Positions 33,021 through 44,569 of a DNA stretch of 64,000 nt are shown in pieces. Position numbers and translations under genes: made by a program. Numbering within the stretch: the stretch's first letter is position 1; every line of letters begins with the position of its first letter. The notes beneath the pieces were generated by a model that did no database searches, had not been told where the DNA came from, and saw only the letters and a program-made list of their open reading frames with translations. Source of the stretch: Elmis aenea (taxonomy: Eukaryota; Arthropoda; Insecta; Coleoptera; Elmidae); the NCBI GenBank assembly GCA_947652605.1, contig OX393581.1, forward strand, positions 45,717,924-45,781,923. The letters run 5' to 3'.

Positions 33021-34485
33021 CAGGGCCGGTCTTCTATATAGCGGGGCCCGGGTGCAAAAACTTTTTTGGGGCCCCCTATAAACATTTCATTTGCAAAATT
33101 TTACAATAAATTAATTTAATTTAAATAATTAAATATAAAGGTAAATCACAAAATTGTAATAAATTAAGATTTAAAATAAACTCACAGTTATTTCTAGATC
33201 CAATATTTTGGGTTGGTATTTAATGCAGAGTGTAGAGTTGGTAATTGAAAAGCCCATTTTTAATTTTCAAAGTTTGTCGTTTCAACTTCTTTATTTTCGA
33301 TGGATAATATTGCTAAGGAATTAAGTCTCTCTTGAGAAATTGTATATCTGATGTTCGTTTTAAATAATTTTAATTTACTAGACGAGTGCTATGAACTGGC
33401 GGCAGTGACCAGAAGTGTTAAATAAATTTTAAGTGCAATATAAACGTTGGGGAAAATTTCATAATAAATATTTTTTTAGATAAATTTAAGCAGATTTATG
33501 GTTTGATTTTGAATGGGGATTTTTATTGTATTTTATTTTACATTAAAAAACTTTGTAAATTTCTTATTTAGAACATCCAAAATTTTTCATAAAATTTATA
33601 AACATATTCGTCTTATACTCCAGGCGAGCAAGTTACTTTAACAATAAAATTTAATATTTTATAATTTTCCAAAATTTTAGAAGTGTTTTTAATCGTTCGT
33701 CTATTTGAGAAATGGCTAGAATTTATTGAGATTGTAAAAAATATCAAAATACTAGGTTAAAAAAGAAGAATGCAAGAATTCACAGTAAAAAAAAAAGCCA
33801 AGCAAAATAATCTCCAGTAGAAAAGTTACATTCACAGTGGAAAAAAGATTATTTGCCACAGAAAAGATTTTTTTCTCAATAAAAAAAATAAATTATACTG
33901 AGTTAAAGGTCCAGAGTATAAATTATTTTTAACATTATACTTGGTAAAAAACAGTAGTTCTTTTGGTTTAGTTAAAATTTAAAATAATGAATTATTATTA
34001 ACAAAATAACAAAAAAGAAACTCCGCATTCCCATCTAGACAGTCCTTGAAAATTTTTCTTGCTTTTATTTAATAATTTTCAAATTAAATTTCTTTAAATG
34101 TTAAGGGACTTGTTGCTCTGATTTTATTTTGAAAAAAGCTGATGCTAATGTCATGGCTTTGAAGCTAACAATTTATTATTATCACCTTATGTATCTTGCA
34201 ACAGTTTAAATTTCTTTATTTTTGCTTTCTATTTCCAAAATGACATTATAGCATGTACAATTTGTACTGTTAATGTCCTTTTATCCACTGTTTTAAACAG
34301 CTATTACTTTTCGGTAGTTTTTTTATTTTTATTATGAAAGTTTTTACTTTATTAGAACTCATAAATATTTTCTTTTCAGTGGCACAAAATGTACAAAATC
34401 ATTTTAATACATGCCATTTTGGGGCCCCCTAAATCGGGGGCCCGGGTGCATTGCACCCACTGCACCCCGTACTTGACCGACCCTG
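33021..34485. mobile_element. hAT transposon relic with 8-bp target duplication
   Basis: ACCACATG flanks both ends (33013-33020 and 34486-34493). The ends are CAGGGCCGGTC and GACCGACCCTG, followed inward on both sides by GGGGCCC / GGGCCCGGGTGCA repeats. The 1465-bp element carries a decayed transposase on the minus strand (see next entry). The duplication is still perfect although the coding region is broken. Confidence 0.93.
33260..33510 (-). pseudogene. hAT transposase, C-terminal dimerisation domain
   Basis: The minus-strand frame from about 33510 to the stop at 33260 reads, with internal stops, 'PNVYIALKIYLTLLVTAASS', then a stop, then 'SKLKLFKTNIRYTISQERLN' and SLAILSIENKEV. The hAT dimerisation domain (hATC) has the pattern P-x-(hydrophobic)..L.LPVTAASSERSFSKLKLIKxxLRxxxxxxRLxxLxxLSIE. 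Here the ERSF part has been lost at a stop codon but the spacing is preserved. Upstream (33510-34380, minus strand) I could not recover the catalytic region. Inactive. Confidence 0.85.
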
Positions 34486-34493
34486 ACCACATG

Positions 34494-35109
34494 TATATAA
34501 AGGGTTGTTTATTTCAGAGAACACTTTTGAATTTTTTAAATCAAGCACTTAATAACAAAATCAACATTTAAAGCTTTAAAATAGTAATAATTTTGGGCTT
34601 TATTAATATTTTAATGTTAAAATTGTGATTTAGTTTTAAGTCTCCCTACGTTAAAGTTGCTGAATGCGGTTTACAGAGAACAAACGATAAGCAAAAGTTT
34701 AGCAGACGCCATACTTCAAAGACCCAGCCAACTTCTCTTTACATCATATCCGCATAGCAATAATTTGCAACCATAAACCATATCTTTTAGTAGCTAACAA
34801 AGTTCAGTTGTTTTTTTTTTTTTAAGATTACTTAATAATAAGAATAAAAAGGGACATGTTAAATTCAAAGTATTTTAATATTTTAGTTATTTCAAGAAAA
34901 AAGTTAAAATTTCTAAAAAGAATAAGTAAAAAATCACTTTTTTAAAATTGTTTTAAGTGGCCCTGCCAAGCCAAGCTTTCGTAGCGAAATGGTATGTTAA
35001 CGATTAATACTTTTTTTAAAAATTAATTGACTAATGTTGCTTTTCGTAAGTGTATACGAAAAACCATTGCTAAGACCTAATGAAAAAAACGTAAAAACCA
35101 TTCATTGCA
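34494..35109. other. AT-rich stretch, nothing recognised
   Basis: No repeats or coding signal were identified between the hAT element and the next mariner-type fragment. Confidence 0.3.
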
Positions 35110-35431
35110 AATAACCCTCTTGGAGCATATATGTACTTTTTTTAATAAATATGATTTTATTGTACAGTGAGTAAAAACATTTACAACTTTTACCCTAAAA
35201 ATATTTTTGTGCCATCAATTATAAGCGAGTTATTAACGATTTAAATTTAAAAGAATACTTGTTTTGGTTTCTATTTATCATCCAGCGTGCCATGGAACTT
35301 CTTTAAAACATTGGTGCATCACTGAATAGGTCTCAGAAAGAGGCATAATTTGTCTAATTTAACTTCTTTGTAGTTCTTACCGTTTACGAGATCCCAATAG
35401 TGGCCCTTCTATGTAACCACCCTGTATATCG
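35110..35431. mobile_element. Half of a Tc1/mariner-type element (family E, right end, copy 1)
   Basis: Ends ACGAGATCCCAATAGTGGCCC..AACCACCCTG-TATAT. Some 250 bp align with 44570-44838: GTGCCATCAATTATAA, CAGCGTGCCATGGAACTTC, GGTCTCAGAAAGA, TTTGTCTAATTTAA. No left end was found in either copy. Confidence 0.75.
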
Positions 35432-35574
35432 ACCCCTTTGGAAATTCCTGGTTCAAGTTATATATTTTTAAGATTAGGTTTATTATTTTATTACATTTTG
35501 TGCTTATTGGCTACTACACTAAACACTAATTTAAGGATAATTATTTCAAATTCATTTAGAAAGATAAAAGCCAA

Positions 35575-36297
35575 AATTAGTAAAAGTAATTAACCAATTG
35601 AAGGAGAAGTTAAAAAGATGAGGGAAGAACAAAAAGCATTTAGGGAGGAATTTATTGCAACAAAAAAAGAAAACGAAGAGCTTAAGAAAAATATGTTCAG
35701 CTTAGAAAACAGAATAGAAGAAACAGAAAAAAAGAGAAGAAATATAACATTGTGATAAAAGGTGCAAAATTTGATAAAAGTAACGGGACAGCAGGTATGG
35801 AAGAATTTCTAGATCAAAATTTACGAGTCAAGGGGTTGATATCAAACAGATGTATGAGGTGGGTCAAAAATATGGAAAAAGTATGACAATAGCAACGATA
35901 AGTAAATGGAAGGACAAAATAAAAATAATGCAGTGTAAGAGCATATTGAAAGGTCAAAATTTTTACATAGACAATGACCTAACAGTAAAAGAAAGAGAAA
36001 TATAAAGAAAATTCAGAGAAGAGGCAGAAAGAGAAAGGAAAACGGGCAAAAAAGTCAGAGTAGCTTAGCAAAAACCTATCTATCGTAGATGATAATATCT
36101 GGCTATGGAATAAAGAGAAAGAGAAGCTACAGCAAAAAACTAAGGACAGAAAACAAGTTACGAAACAAATGGCACGAACACAACACGAAAACGAACATGA
36201 ATAAGGAAAAACAGATAGTAATTAAAGCACAAAATATTAAAAATGATAATAATAGATATAAGAAAGACAAAATAAGAGTAGGTACTTGGAATTTATT
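35575..36297 (+). pseudogene. LINE family 1: ORF1 and start of ORF2
   Basis: In broken frames: coiled-coil-like KKMREEQKAFREEFIATKKE, then a degenerate NIVIKGAKFDKSNGTAGMEEF-type region (35755-35815), then DLTVKERE and REEAERERKTGKKVRVA, then DNIWLWNKEKEK, and finally KDKIRVGTWNL. The last is the first motif of the LINE endonuclease domain. Compared with the fragment at 21185-21845 it has similar content in the opposite orientation. The sense sequence stops at GTTGGAATTTATT-like 36297, where an antisense 3' end begins. Confidence 0.8.
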
Positions 36298-36957
36298 ATT
36301 TTATTTTATTTAATCATTAGTCTTTCTACCGTTAGGTGTAAGACTTTCTGTTAACTTTCTTTCTTGCTCGCTATTCTATTCTATCCCGCTCTGTTTTGAG
36401 ACAGCTCCTTTACGTCCTCCCATTCAATACCTTTTTCTTGCGCTGCCTTCTTTACTCCTTCTTTCCAAGTTTTTCTTGGTCGACCCCTTTTATTTTTTCC
36501 CTGCGTCCTTGCTTCGTACGTTTTTCTTGTTAATTTTTCATCTGTCATTCTGTTAATGTGACCTAACCATCCTAATTGTCTTTCCCATGTCGATATCTTA
36601 GCTTCTGTTGATTTTATTTCTAGTTTTTCTCTGCATGTCTCGTTTTTTATTTTGTCTAGTTTTGTCTTTCCCTCTATTGTTCTTAAAAACCTCATCTCGG
36701 CTGCATTTATTCTACTTAAGTTTCTTTTTGTAAGTGTCCATGATTCGCTTCCGTATAATAAAGTTGGTGTGACTACGTTTTTACTACATCTACTTTTGTT
36801 TCTTTGGATATTTCTCTTTTACTAAAGATGGTCGTTTTTAGGGTATTATATATTCTTCCCACTTTTCCTAGTCTGTCGTTTATCTCTTTGTCTTGTCTTC
36901 CGTTTCCTTCTATGATTGTTCCCAAGTATTTGTAATGTGTTACTTGTTCTATATACT
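36298..36957 (-). pseudogene. LINE family 1: 3' part of ORF2, inverted relative to the preceding piece
   Basis: Minus-strand 104-codon open frame 36381-36695: 'MRFLRTIEGKTKLDKIKNET', 'QLGWLGHINRMTDEKLTRKT' and KNKRGRPRKTWKEGVKKAA. The upstream LLYGSESWTLTK-type motif continues to about 36760 and HLGTIIEGNG-like to about 36930. The extreme 3' end (complement of TTATTTAATCATTAGTC..GTTAGGTGTAAGAC) lies at 36298-36350, directly against the end of the plus-strand 5' piece. This is the best preserved copy of this region in the window. Confidence 0.85.
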
Positions 36958-37085
36958 TGGAATACCAGAAGAATAAAAGGAAAAGCAGAAGAATTTAACG
37001 TGGAAAAAAATCAGCCCAACACCTGAACAGTCCTACACCTAACAGTTGAAGGATTCATGACTAAATAATAAAAAAAATAAACAAG
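36958..37085 (+). pseudogene. LINE family 1: 3' terminus, plus orientation
   Basis: Ends AGTCCTACACCTAACAGTTG-AAGGATTCATGACTAAATAA followed by AAAAAAATAAAC, the same terminus seen on the minus strand at 36300, 21190, 24790 and 43215. Preceded by a short segment (LGIPEE) that I cannot place. Confidence 0.7.
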
Positions 37086-39199
37086 CCAATCGAAATTGGT
37101 GAAGATTCAGCACCGAAAAATTACCAGTTTGCTTGACAAAATTTTAGACGCGTTCTCAATCATACCAAATGAAGTCTTATCGAAGAGCGAAATAGTACGA
37201 TCAATTATATTCACTTCAGAAGAACCCAAACATAAAAAAAGTATTACTAAAAGACCATTTTCAGTCAAAAATACTTCTTGTTACCAAAATATTCTTTGAA
37301 GCCATTTTGTTTTTTTGCCAATTAGAATACATTGTTCCTCCATCTTAAGCATCAACAAAAGTTTTACAATTAATAGTAGAGTTACGTAAGATAAGGAACA
37401 CAAAAAAAAAAAGATTTGGAACGATTATTTACTGAATATTAGCCCAAAAATTTTTAGTTTTTCGTTAACTGAGTCATATTTACGTATGTACATATATTTA
37501 TTTGGCAGCCTCTATGCAAATTATTTTAGTCCAAATTTTTTATAAAGCACGAGATTTGTGCCTAGATCAAGTTTTAAACCTAATTATTTTAAAGAATGTC
37601 TATAATTTTGGTTATCTGTTCATATCAGGATTGGATTTCTTAGTCTGTTCTTGTTCAGCGAATCTTATTTGTAAATAGAAGACATGTATAAGAGATTTTG
37701 GTAGCTCCACTGATAGCAGCCAACATTTTGTGCCTTTATATATTGCATATTTCAAAGCCGCTCAAACACATTGCGAACGTTCCAAAGAACTTCCTGAAAA
37801 TAAATGGTTTTGCGATAATAAAATACAGTAAATTCTTATCCTGCACTGTCACCACGGTATTACAAAAAGTAAAATATGCAGTTTGTCACGGCAGTGTGTT
37901 TGTGAAAATATCTTATTTTGCACGTCACTTTTAAATTCGTTATTTTCCGAGTTTTCATATTTCATTGATCATCCAGCTCATGCAGTGTGTTTTCAATTGG
38001 GTTAAAATAATACGTCATTGTTGTTTTTGGGTTTTACCAATATTGCTTGTTTATTTGTATTAAGCGTACGAAGTAACATAAACAATTGTTAAAACTGCTT
38101 TAGGCTTCGTGTTAGCAGACAAACCCGTAAATGTATTCTCTTTTCATGCATTGAATTGGTGATATACCAAGGACATTCAATTTAAAAGGAAAGGTATGGA
38201 GATTTTTTTAAATCGAATAATCTCATGTTATCACCGAGCCAGTAGTTTAAAAACTAGCCTTTCTTTAGAACGGCTTTTTTTTATACAGATACATACATTG
38301 TAAGTATTATAAAAAATATCCATTAGGTATTATTTTTAATTGTTATGTACAACGACTATTAATTTACTTAATAGCAACAACATAATTAATATTATTTACT
38401 GTCTGTCCTTGTTATTGCCAACGTGTTGATATAAACACGAAATTCGTAGTCATTGTTCTCCTTTCATTGTACTTTTTAGTAAAGAAATAAATTACGTCCT
38501 TACTTATGTAGAAGTTATTTAAAGATTTATTGTCCACTAACATAAAACAGCATAGTAATTCTAAGAAAAATTCGAAAATTTATTACTGCTTAAAGTATTA
38601 ATTTCGACAATGACAGGAAACAAAAAATATAGTACTTGTACACTATATTTATTAGGGATGCTGCGAGTATAAAGGATAAATCAAATCTTTTGATAAACAT
38701 CCTCCAGCGACGAACAAAAATAATTGTATCAAGAAACTGTGTTTAAATTACAAACAGAATAAAAATAGACAAGTTATTTTTTTAAAAAAGTTTTTGTTTA
38801 TATTTCTATTAGTTATAAAAGTTAATCAGATACACAATCACTTTAAACAATGCCGTTGTTAGATTAAAAATGTGTTTACGTAAATATGCAATTAAATACC
38901 CATACTAAATTACCAAATCATTGTAGATAACTGCACATTAGTATGCTTTATGGGCAGAAAGCTACCAGTTACATATTATCTACCAAAATAATGAATTGAT
39001 AAGCTAGATGGCTGGCTAGATAGAACTTTATTATTGTAAAAATGCGTACAGCATAAAAAGCTAAATTTCACAATTTTGAATATTTTTTCGAAAGATATTT
39101 TATACAGCAAAGACGAATTTTTAAAACCAGATGAGTACATAATTTTATGGCACTTGTAGTAAATTATTATTAGTGCATTGGCATAACTTAAATTAATTA
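37086..39199. other. AT-rich stretch with unrecognised ORFs
   Basis: The frame 37096-37299 (67 codons, start near MVKIQHRKITSLLDKILDAF) begins right after the LINE tail and runs through a plausible helical stretch. I do not recognise it and it has no second copy here. The frame 37698-37934 (78 codons) is also unrecognised. No repeat ends were seen. Confidence 0.25.
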
Positions 39200-39803
39200 T
39201 ACAGGGTGATTGAAATTCGAGTTTAAGCATGGGGGTCTCGCTTATTATAATAGCTAGAGTATAGGTTTACATTTAGCAAAGTTGCTAAATTCGATGCTTA
39301 TTAATAATCCAAAGAGACATTAGAAATATCTCAAACGGTATCCGAGAAAATTAGGAAAAACTGGAAAATACGATTTTTGAAAATCGTCAATAACTCCATT
39401 GGAGTATGAAATATTTCAAATGTGTAAAAACATTGCCCAAGCAACTTTTTAAGCCGAATCGGATGGTGGTCACAAATGTTTCCTAGATCGATTCGTTTTT
39501 GTTTTATGACAAGCAACTTTATTTTTTCTTACGGGCGCAATTTTTGCTATTTACGTAATCAAATAGCATTTATTTTTCTGAATCCATTGATATATCACAC
39601 ATGGTATTTTACTCCTTTATTCATTGTCAAATTTAAAAAAAACGCGTTTTAAACAACTACCATTATAAAACAAGTAGGCTGGTCGTTGTAGTTTATGTTG
39701 TTTCCACGACAACCAATCAACAAACTAAAAGTTTTGAAACCCTATTACTTGTCACATTAATAAATTCGTAAAACTGAACTTTAATAACGAAGAAAAACCC
39801 GAT

Positions 39804-39962
39804 ATGCTGCGAATTTTTTATTCGTTGGATAAGAATTCTATATTGTCAAGTCAACGATATGCAGAAACATATCCAGAAGGAAAACCACCCTCGCACACAT
39901 ATTGTTGTACGTTGGACAGAAACTTAGGGAAATATAGGGCTTTTGCCAAACCCAGAAGATAA
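39804..39962 (+). pseudogene. Transposase N-terminal (helix-turn-helix) fragment
   Basis: A 52-codon frame preceded in frame by NNEEKPD: MLRIFYSLDKNSILSSQRYA, then ETYPEGKPPSHTYCCTLDRN and LGKYRAFAKPRR, stop. Insect Tc1/mariner-superfamily transposases of the WPPRSPDLTPxDFFLWG type start with a helix-turn-helix region of the form (E)xxxMLxIYGxxxxNxxxAxxxYxxxYPxRxxPxxxTFxxxxxxLxxxGxF. The Y-A-E-x-Y-P, P-P-S-H-T and L-x-x-x-x-x-F positions agree. Everything downstream (DDE domain) is missing. It lies in the unpaired centre of B2 and links family B to the same transposase type as families C and the element at 46 kb. Confidence 0.65.
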
Positions 39963-40233
39963 TATGGCAGAAAGGTTTCAGATAAAAGTAAAAAAAAACA
40001 TTTTTATTAAACGTGACCCCCATCCGATTCAACTAAAAAAGTTGCTTGGGCAATGTTTTTACACATTTGAAATATTTCATACTCCAAAGGAGTTATAGAC
40101 AATTTTCAAAAATCGCATTTTCCGGTTTTTCCTAATTTTCTCAGATACCGTTCGAGATATTTTCAATTTTTCTTAGGAAAATTATTGAGCACGAATTTTG
40201 GCAGCTCTGCCGAGTTTAAACCTATACTCTAGC

Positions 40234-41457
40234 CAGGGTTGAGCAGATTTAAAAATTGATTTAAATCACGATTTAAATCATGATTTAAATCAAGTGATTT
40301 TAAAAAAAAAATCATTGATTTAATTCAAGTGATTTTTTTTTAAATTATTAATTTAAATCACAGATTATATGAGTAGATACAATATAATATTTATAATAAA
40401 ACAAAATTGTATTACTATTGGTAATTAAATACACGAAATGGTAAATAAAACATATCAATTCGCTCTTGTAAAGTAATATTCATTGTGGAAATGCAATAAT
40501 TCAAAAAATAAATGACAAGTTTTTGACGTTAGCGAAGTAAACAGTCAGTTTTTTCAATTTCCACGGCACTATTGCTTCAATACCGATTTGAAAAAAAATG
40601 TCGAATATCTCGAAAAGTATGAGTTTTGGGTAAAGGACACACTTAACAAAAAATGAAGCTCTTTTAAAGACGAATTCGATGACATAAAAAATACAGGGGT
40701 TCGCCTTTGAAAAAATCGAGTTACGAGCTTTTGAAAATCATGGAAGTTGCCACCTATTTATAAACACCCCTGTATGTGTGATTCAAATTTTTTCATATCG
40801 AGCGAACAGAGAAATTTTTTCTGCATGTCCATACCAAATTAAAACTCTGTACTTCAAAATAACTTCAGGAGAATTTTTTAAATAGAGACTTACAACCTTG
40901 AATAATTTAGAAAATTAATTTTTTCTTACAACGCCGTATAAAATCCTGTAGTATTTTATATTGATGCAAAGCTAAAATTAAGGCGGTCAAAAATATTAAA
41001 TAAAAAATTGGGTGTTGTATTTGAAATATAAAAGTTGCTATTAGTTCCAGAAAGGTGACTCACCCTGTATATTTGAAAATATTTTTATTGTGTTGTTTAG
41101 AAAAAACTGTATAAAATAGCATTTGATTCAACTTCATATCTCAAGCCGTTTAGCCACAATCGACCGATCCCGCACTAATGACTCACCCTGTATATAATTA
41201 ATTAAACATCATCATTTGGCACTGATTTTTTCAAAATTCTTAATCATTATATTTAATTTTTCATTTTGACAAAAATTCACCAATGAATTAAATATATTGG
41301 TTATTAAATATATTAGCACAAAACAGAAATAGCATGTGAATATGTCACCAAATTCGATAATATGGTACATTTCATTTAAATCAAAAAAATCTGATTTAAA
41401 TCAAATAAATCGATTTTTTTGATTTTTTTAAAAAAATCGTGATTTTTATCCACCCTG
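40234..41457. mobile_element. hAT-type element nested in B2, 8-bp target duplication
   Basis: ACTCTAGC flanks both sides (40226-40233 and 41458-41465). The opposite arm of B2 (near 39250) has this site once, giving an internal empty-site comparison. The ends are CAGGGTTGAGCA and TATCCACCCTG. Next to both ends lie repeats of GATTTAAATCA / AAATCGTGATTTAAATC type (40250-40370 and 41380-41450). The interior contains a decayed mariner-type half element with TGACTCACCCTGTATAT near 41050 and 41180. No hAT transposase was recognised. Confidence 0.93.
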
Positions 41458-41739
41458 ACTCTAGCTATTATAATAAGCGAAATCCCCATGCTTAAACTCG
41501 AATTTCAATCACCCTGTATAAGCCAATAATTTATTCGAGAAATAGAAAAAAAGTTGAGTTTTAATTTAAAAGGTATTAATAAGGGTATAAAAAGAATATG
41601 TAAGCCAAAATAAATGGAATGAATAAAAAACAAATCTATAGTAAAGCTTTGACATAGCTTCATTTCATACTGACATTAATGAAAAGAAATGTTTATGTTG
41701 AATTCAAATAAGAAACGATAGTTATAAAATAAATTTGAT

Positions 41740-42780
41740 TGAGTTTAGTACTAGGCGCGGAACGTATAAACGAAAGCCTGCATTTAAATACTATTATTTC
41801 TTTTATATCGCATTAGAATGGGTAAAGAATCCGAAGAAATCCATCTCATTTTAGAAAGCAATCCTCACGAATCCGTGTTAAGAAGGCGACGTCCTAATCC
41901 TAGGTTTAGTGCGTATCCAGGATTTGAGTCGATCCTCGAGTTAACTTTTGACCGTCTTCATCTCGGCGCTGCTATTTGGATCGAGTCTCATTTGAATATT
42001 TCTAACGCGGAATTTGCGGCGACTGTTGCCAGACGTCGTATAAAACATGGGCCGTCATAAGTACACCGGAATAGAGTTTCTGCAAGAGATCGTCTTCAAT
42101 TTGGCAGCAAAATCCGGAATATACTAGAGAATAACACGGCTCTGTCGACATCATCGTATAAATCAGCCCTCTTTGCCGCGGCTTATTACCGGCGGCCGCT
42201 CTAAATCAAACCCACGACGAAAATATGTCGGACAAAAAGTGGCAGACTCGAATGCAGTCGTAATGGACCATTGCACATATTATAGCACCCCATTGGCTTT
42301 ATATTCCGTTGCTACAAATTATCGGGGCCATTTCTTAACCGCGCCGGAAACGTTTGTCGCTTCTTCTGTTGTTAATGGCTGCCGACTTATACTTGGCGTT
42401 GTTTTACAAATCAGTAACCAATTTTAACCGCTTCCACGATTTTTGCAGTTAATAGCTGCGGCACGAGTACGACGTCCTACGTCGACCGGGCGGGCTGTCA
42501 TAAACAGGACCGTTTCATCCGTGAAATCATCGAAAGCGCGGCGAAATAAATACTGACAGCTTTAATTTGTTTGTGGCCTGCCATTAATTCAGCGATAGTA
42601 GCGCGCTGCAGCAACTTGGAGCATTTATTGTAGCAGTAAAACGGACTAAGCCCAACAAACTTTATAATAAGCGTCTCAGAGCCACTAAAACTAACTGCCT
42701 CCGCTGGAACGGAGCCTTGTTTTTAATCTCTTTATATATCTGACGCTATATACTACTCGGTCATTTAAATTCAACAGATT
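41740..42780. other. GC-rich unique island with unrecognised ORFs
   Basis: About 1 kb is clearly richer in G+C and CpG than the surroundings (GCGGCCGCTC, CGACCGGGCGGGCTGTC, AAGCGCGGCGAAATA) and has no repeat copy in the window. Plus frames of 80 codons (41818-42060, MGKESEEIHLILESNPHESV start, Arg-rich RRRRPNPR) and 84 codons (42173-42427) lie here; neither matches a family I recognise. Possibilities are a conserved regulatory region, a non-coding exon, or part of an unknown gene. I cannot choose between these. Confidence 0.35.
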
Positions 42781-43195
42781 TATGGCGTGTCTGTACGTAC
42801 TTTTTGTTTTATAGCGGTTGAAAAATCGCTATATCGTGAAAATTCACAAGTCGGAACATACAGACTCATTCATTTAACTTGCACAAGATGGATATCTCGC
42901 TTATCTTAGGAGATAAAAAGTCAGATACATTTGGTTTCACATGCAAATTTTCTTACGATTGTATCAAAAATAATCTTTTATCTTTTTGTTTTAATCAAAA
43001 TATGCAACCACTGAAAAAAAAAAGTATTAATATCTTCTCCGTTTTGTTTACAATTTGTCCAAACATAAGTTACATGTAACTTTCAAATGTGATTATTATT
43101 ATAATGAACACAACGTATTATTAACACCGTCCGCATTTTACACCAATAACCATCACCAGAGAAGATGCTGAAGCTAAGTCTCTGGTTGCGGGCCT
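42781..43195. other. AT-rich stretch, nothing recognised
   Basis: No repeat or coding signal was seen. Confidence 0.3.
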
Positions 43196-43440
43196 AATTC
43201 TTTATTGGTTTAGTCATAAGTCCTTCTACTGTTAGGTGTAGGACTGTTGAGTTGTGCTGTGCTGACTTTTTTTCATGTCTCTTTGTCTTGTGCTAGGTTT
43301 TTTATATCTACCCATTTGATGTTCTATCTATTGCTGCTTTTTTAACTTAGTCTTGCCAGGTTTTTCTCGGTCTACCACTTTCGTCTTTTTCCTGTGACCT
43401 TGCTTCATATAGGCTTTTCTGGCTAAGCTTTCTTTTAATT
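43196..43440 (-). pseudogene. LINE family 1: short 3' end fragment
   Basis: The minus-strand 3' terminus (complement of TTAGTCATAAGTCCTTCTAC and TGTTAGGTGTAGGACTGTTG) is followed 5'-ward by the degenerate KTWQDxVKKAA and GRPRKT region, truncated near 43437. The truncation is abrupt and the flank AATTTTTTAGAAGTATAAA is not LINE. Confidence 0.85.
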
Positions 43441-43538
43441 TTTTAGAAGTATAAATTCGAGACTTCAGGAAGTGTGATGGTTTATTGTCACACAAGGCCC
43501 GTATTTTTATTTCATATTTTGATGGCTTACTCGAAATA

Positions 43539-44021
43539 CAGTGCAACCTCTATAATCCGAACACACTTTAATCCGAATATCCACTAATCCCACCTTTGAC
43601 ATTCTAAAGTCATAGTCCGAACGCACCTCGCTAATCCGAACTACGCAAGTATTTTTCTGCATCAACGTAGCATTTATGAGCATCTATTTTGATTCTCTTA
43701 TTACAACTTTTAGAGTGCAACGGTTTAGTAGTAGTTCGACGTAAAAAGTATAATAATAAGTGCATAAAATGTCGAAAAGACAACATAAAACTTTAAATTT
43801 GCAAAAAATGATATAATAAATGAAATTAAATCTGGAAAACGTTTTTCCAGTATTTCATTAAAATATGGTGTCGGAAAATCGACTGTATGTGTGTAATAGC
43901 ATACAGAAAATGTTGTAGGGTTGTAAATTATATATTTTTTTATAAATCCAATAATCTGAACAATTCACTAATCCGAATTGACCCTTTGCATTTAATTCTT
44001 TGGATTATGGAGGTTGCACTG
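43539..44021 (+). mobile_element. Tigger/pogo-type miniature element with CENP-B-like HTH relic
   Basis: The ends are TA-CAGTGCAACCTCTATAATCC (43539) and GGATTATGGAGGTTGCACTG-TA (ending 44021), the classic Tigger/pogo form. AATCCGAA motifs recur inside both ends (about 43555, 43570, 43628, 43971). Inside, 43769-43896 codes with one frameshift for MSKRQHKTLNLQK, then 'DIINEIKSGKRFSSISLKYG' and VGKSTVC. This is the N-terminal CENP-B-type helix-turn-helix of pogo-family transposases. The rest of the transposase is absent, so it is a deletion derivative of a full Tigger-like element. Confidence 0.93.
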
Positions 44022-44569
44022 TATATTGTTTAAAACAACATCGGCAGCGAAATCCAACGCTCGTCTAGGTTTACATTTTCAACAGCGTAATATAATTTTG
44101 GGACAACTTCCACCCATTTTTCCTATATTAACCTTACAACCACACGCTTATATTTGCTTCTTTTCTTAATGAAAAGTAGATTAATTATCAAATCGTATTA
44201 CGCGAGAGATGGTATAAAATGTTTGGAGAGACATTGTGGAACAGAAAATGTTTTTTTATTCCACTAAGTTTTGGTTGATTCTCTGTTCGATTTGTAAATG
44301 CCTGCTAATAATATAAGCTCAGTGTATGCTTGTAATGGCACTGTCTAAGATTTCCTTTTTTTTTGTCAAACTCGTTGACTTCCAATATTTGTAAATTAAT
44401 TTTTAATGAAATAAATAAATAGGATTTAGAAGTACTTTTTGCATCTGTTGTTATTTTAGTAGCAGAACTGCTGAAATATTTCTTGTAACATTCACACAGG
44501 ATAATCGTCCATACTGCGGTGGAGGTTCCAATAACCACCAGTTTGTAGTTGTTGTAGTAGTAATGGATG
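44022..44569. other. AT-rich stretch, nothing recognised
   Basis: No repeat ends. The 60-77 codon minus frames at 44305-44633 look spurious. Confidence 0.3.

Larger units (their letters stand above)
39202..41516. mobile_element. Family-B palindromic Tc1/mariner-superfamily element B2, with nested hAT
   Basis: The ends are TA-CAGGGTGATTGAAATTCGAG (39202) and CTCGAATTTCAATCACCCTG-TA (ending 41516). The arms (39202-about 39480; about 40021-40233 plus 41458-41516) are inverted repeats; the right arm is split by a 1224-bp hAT insertion. The unpaired middle (39480-40020) is single copy and holds an N-terminal transposase fragment. The truncated copy B1 at 4708 starts with the same arm. Confidence 0.9.
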
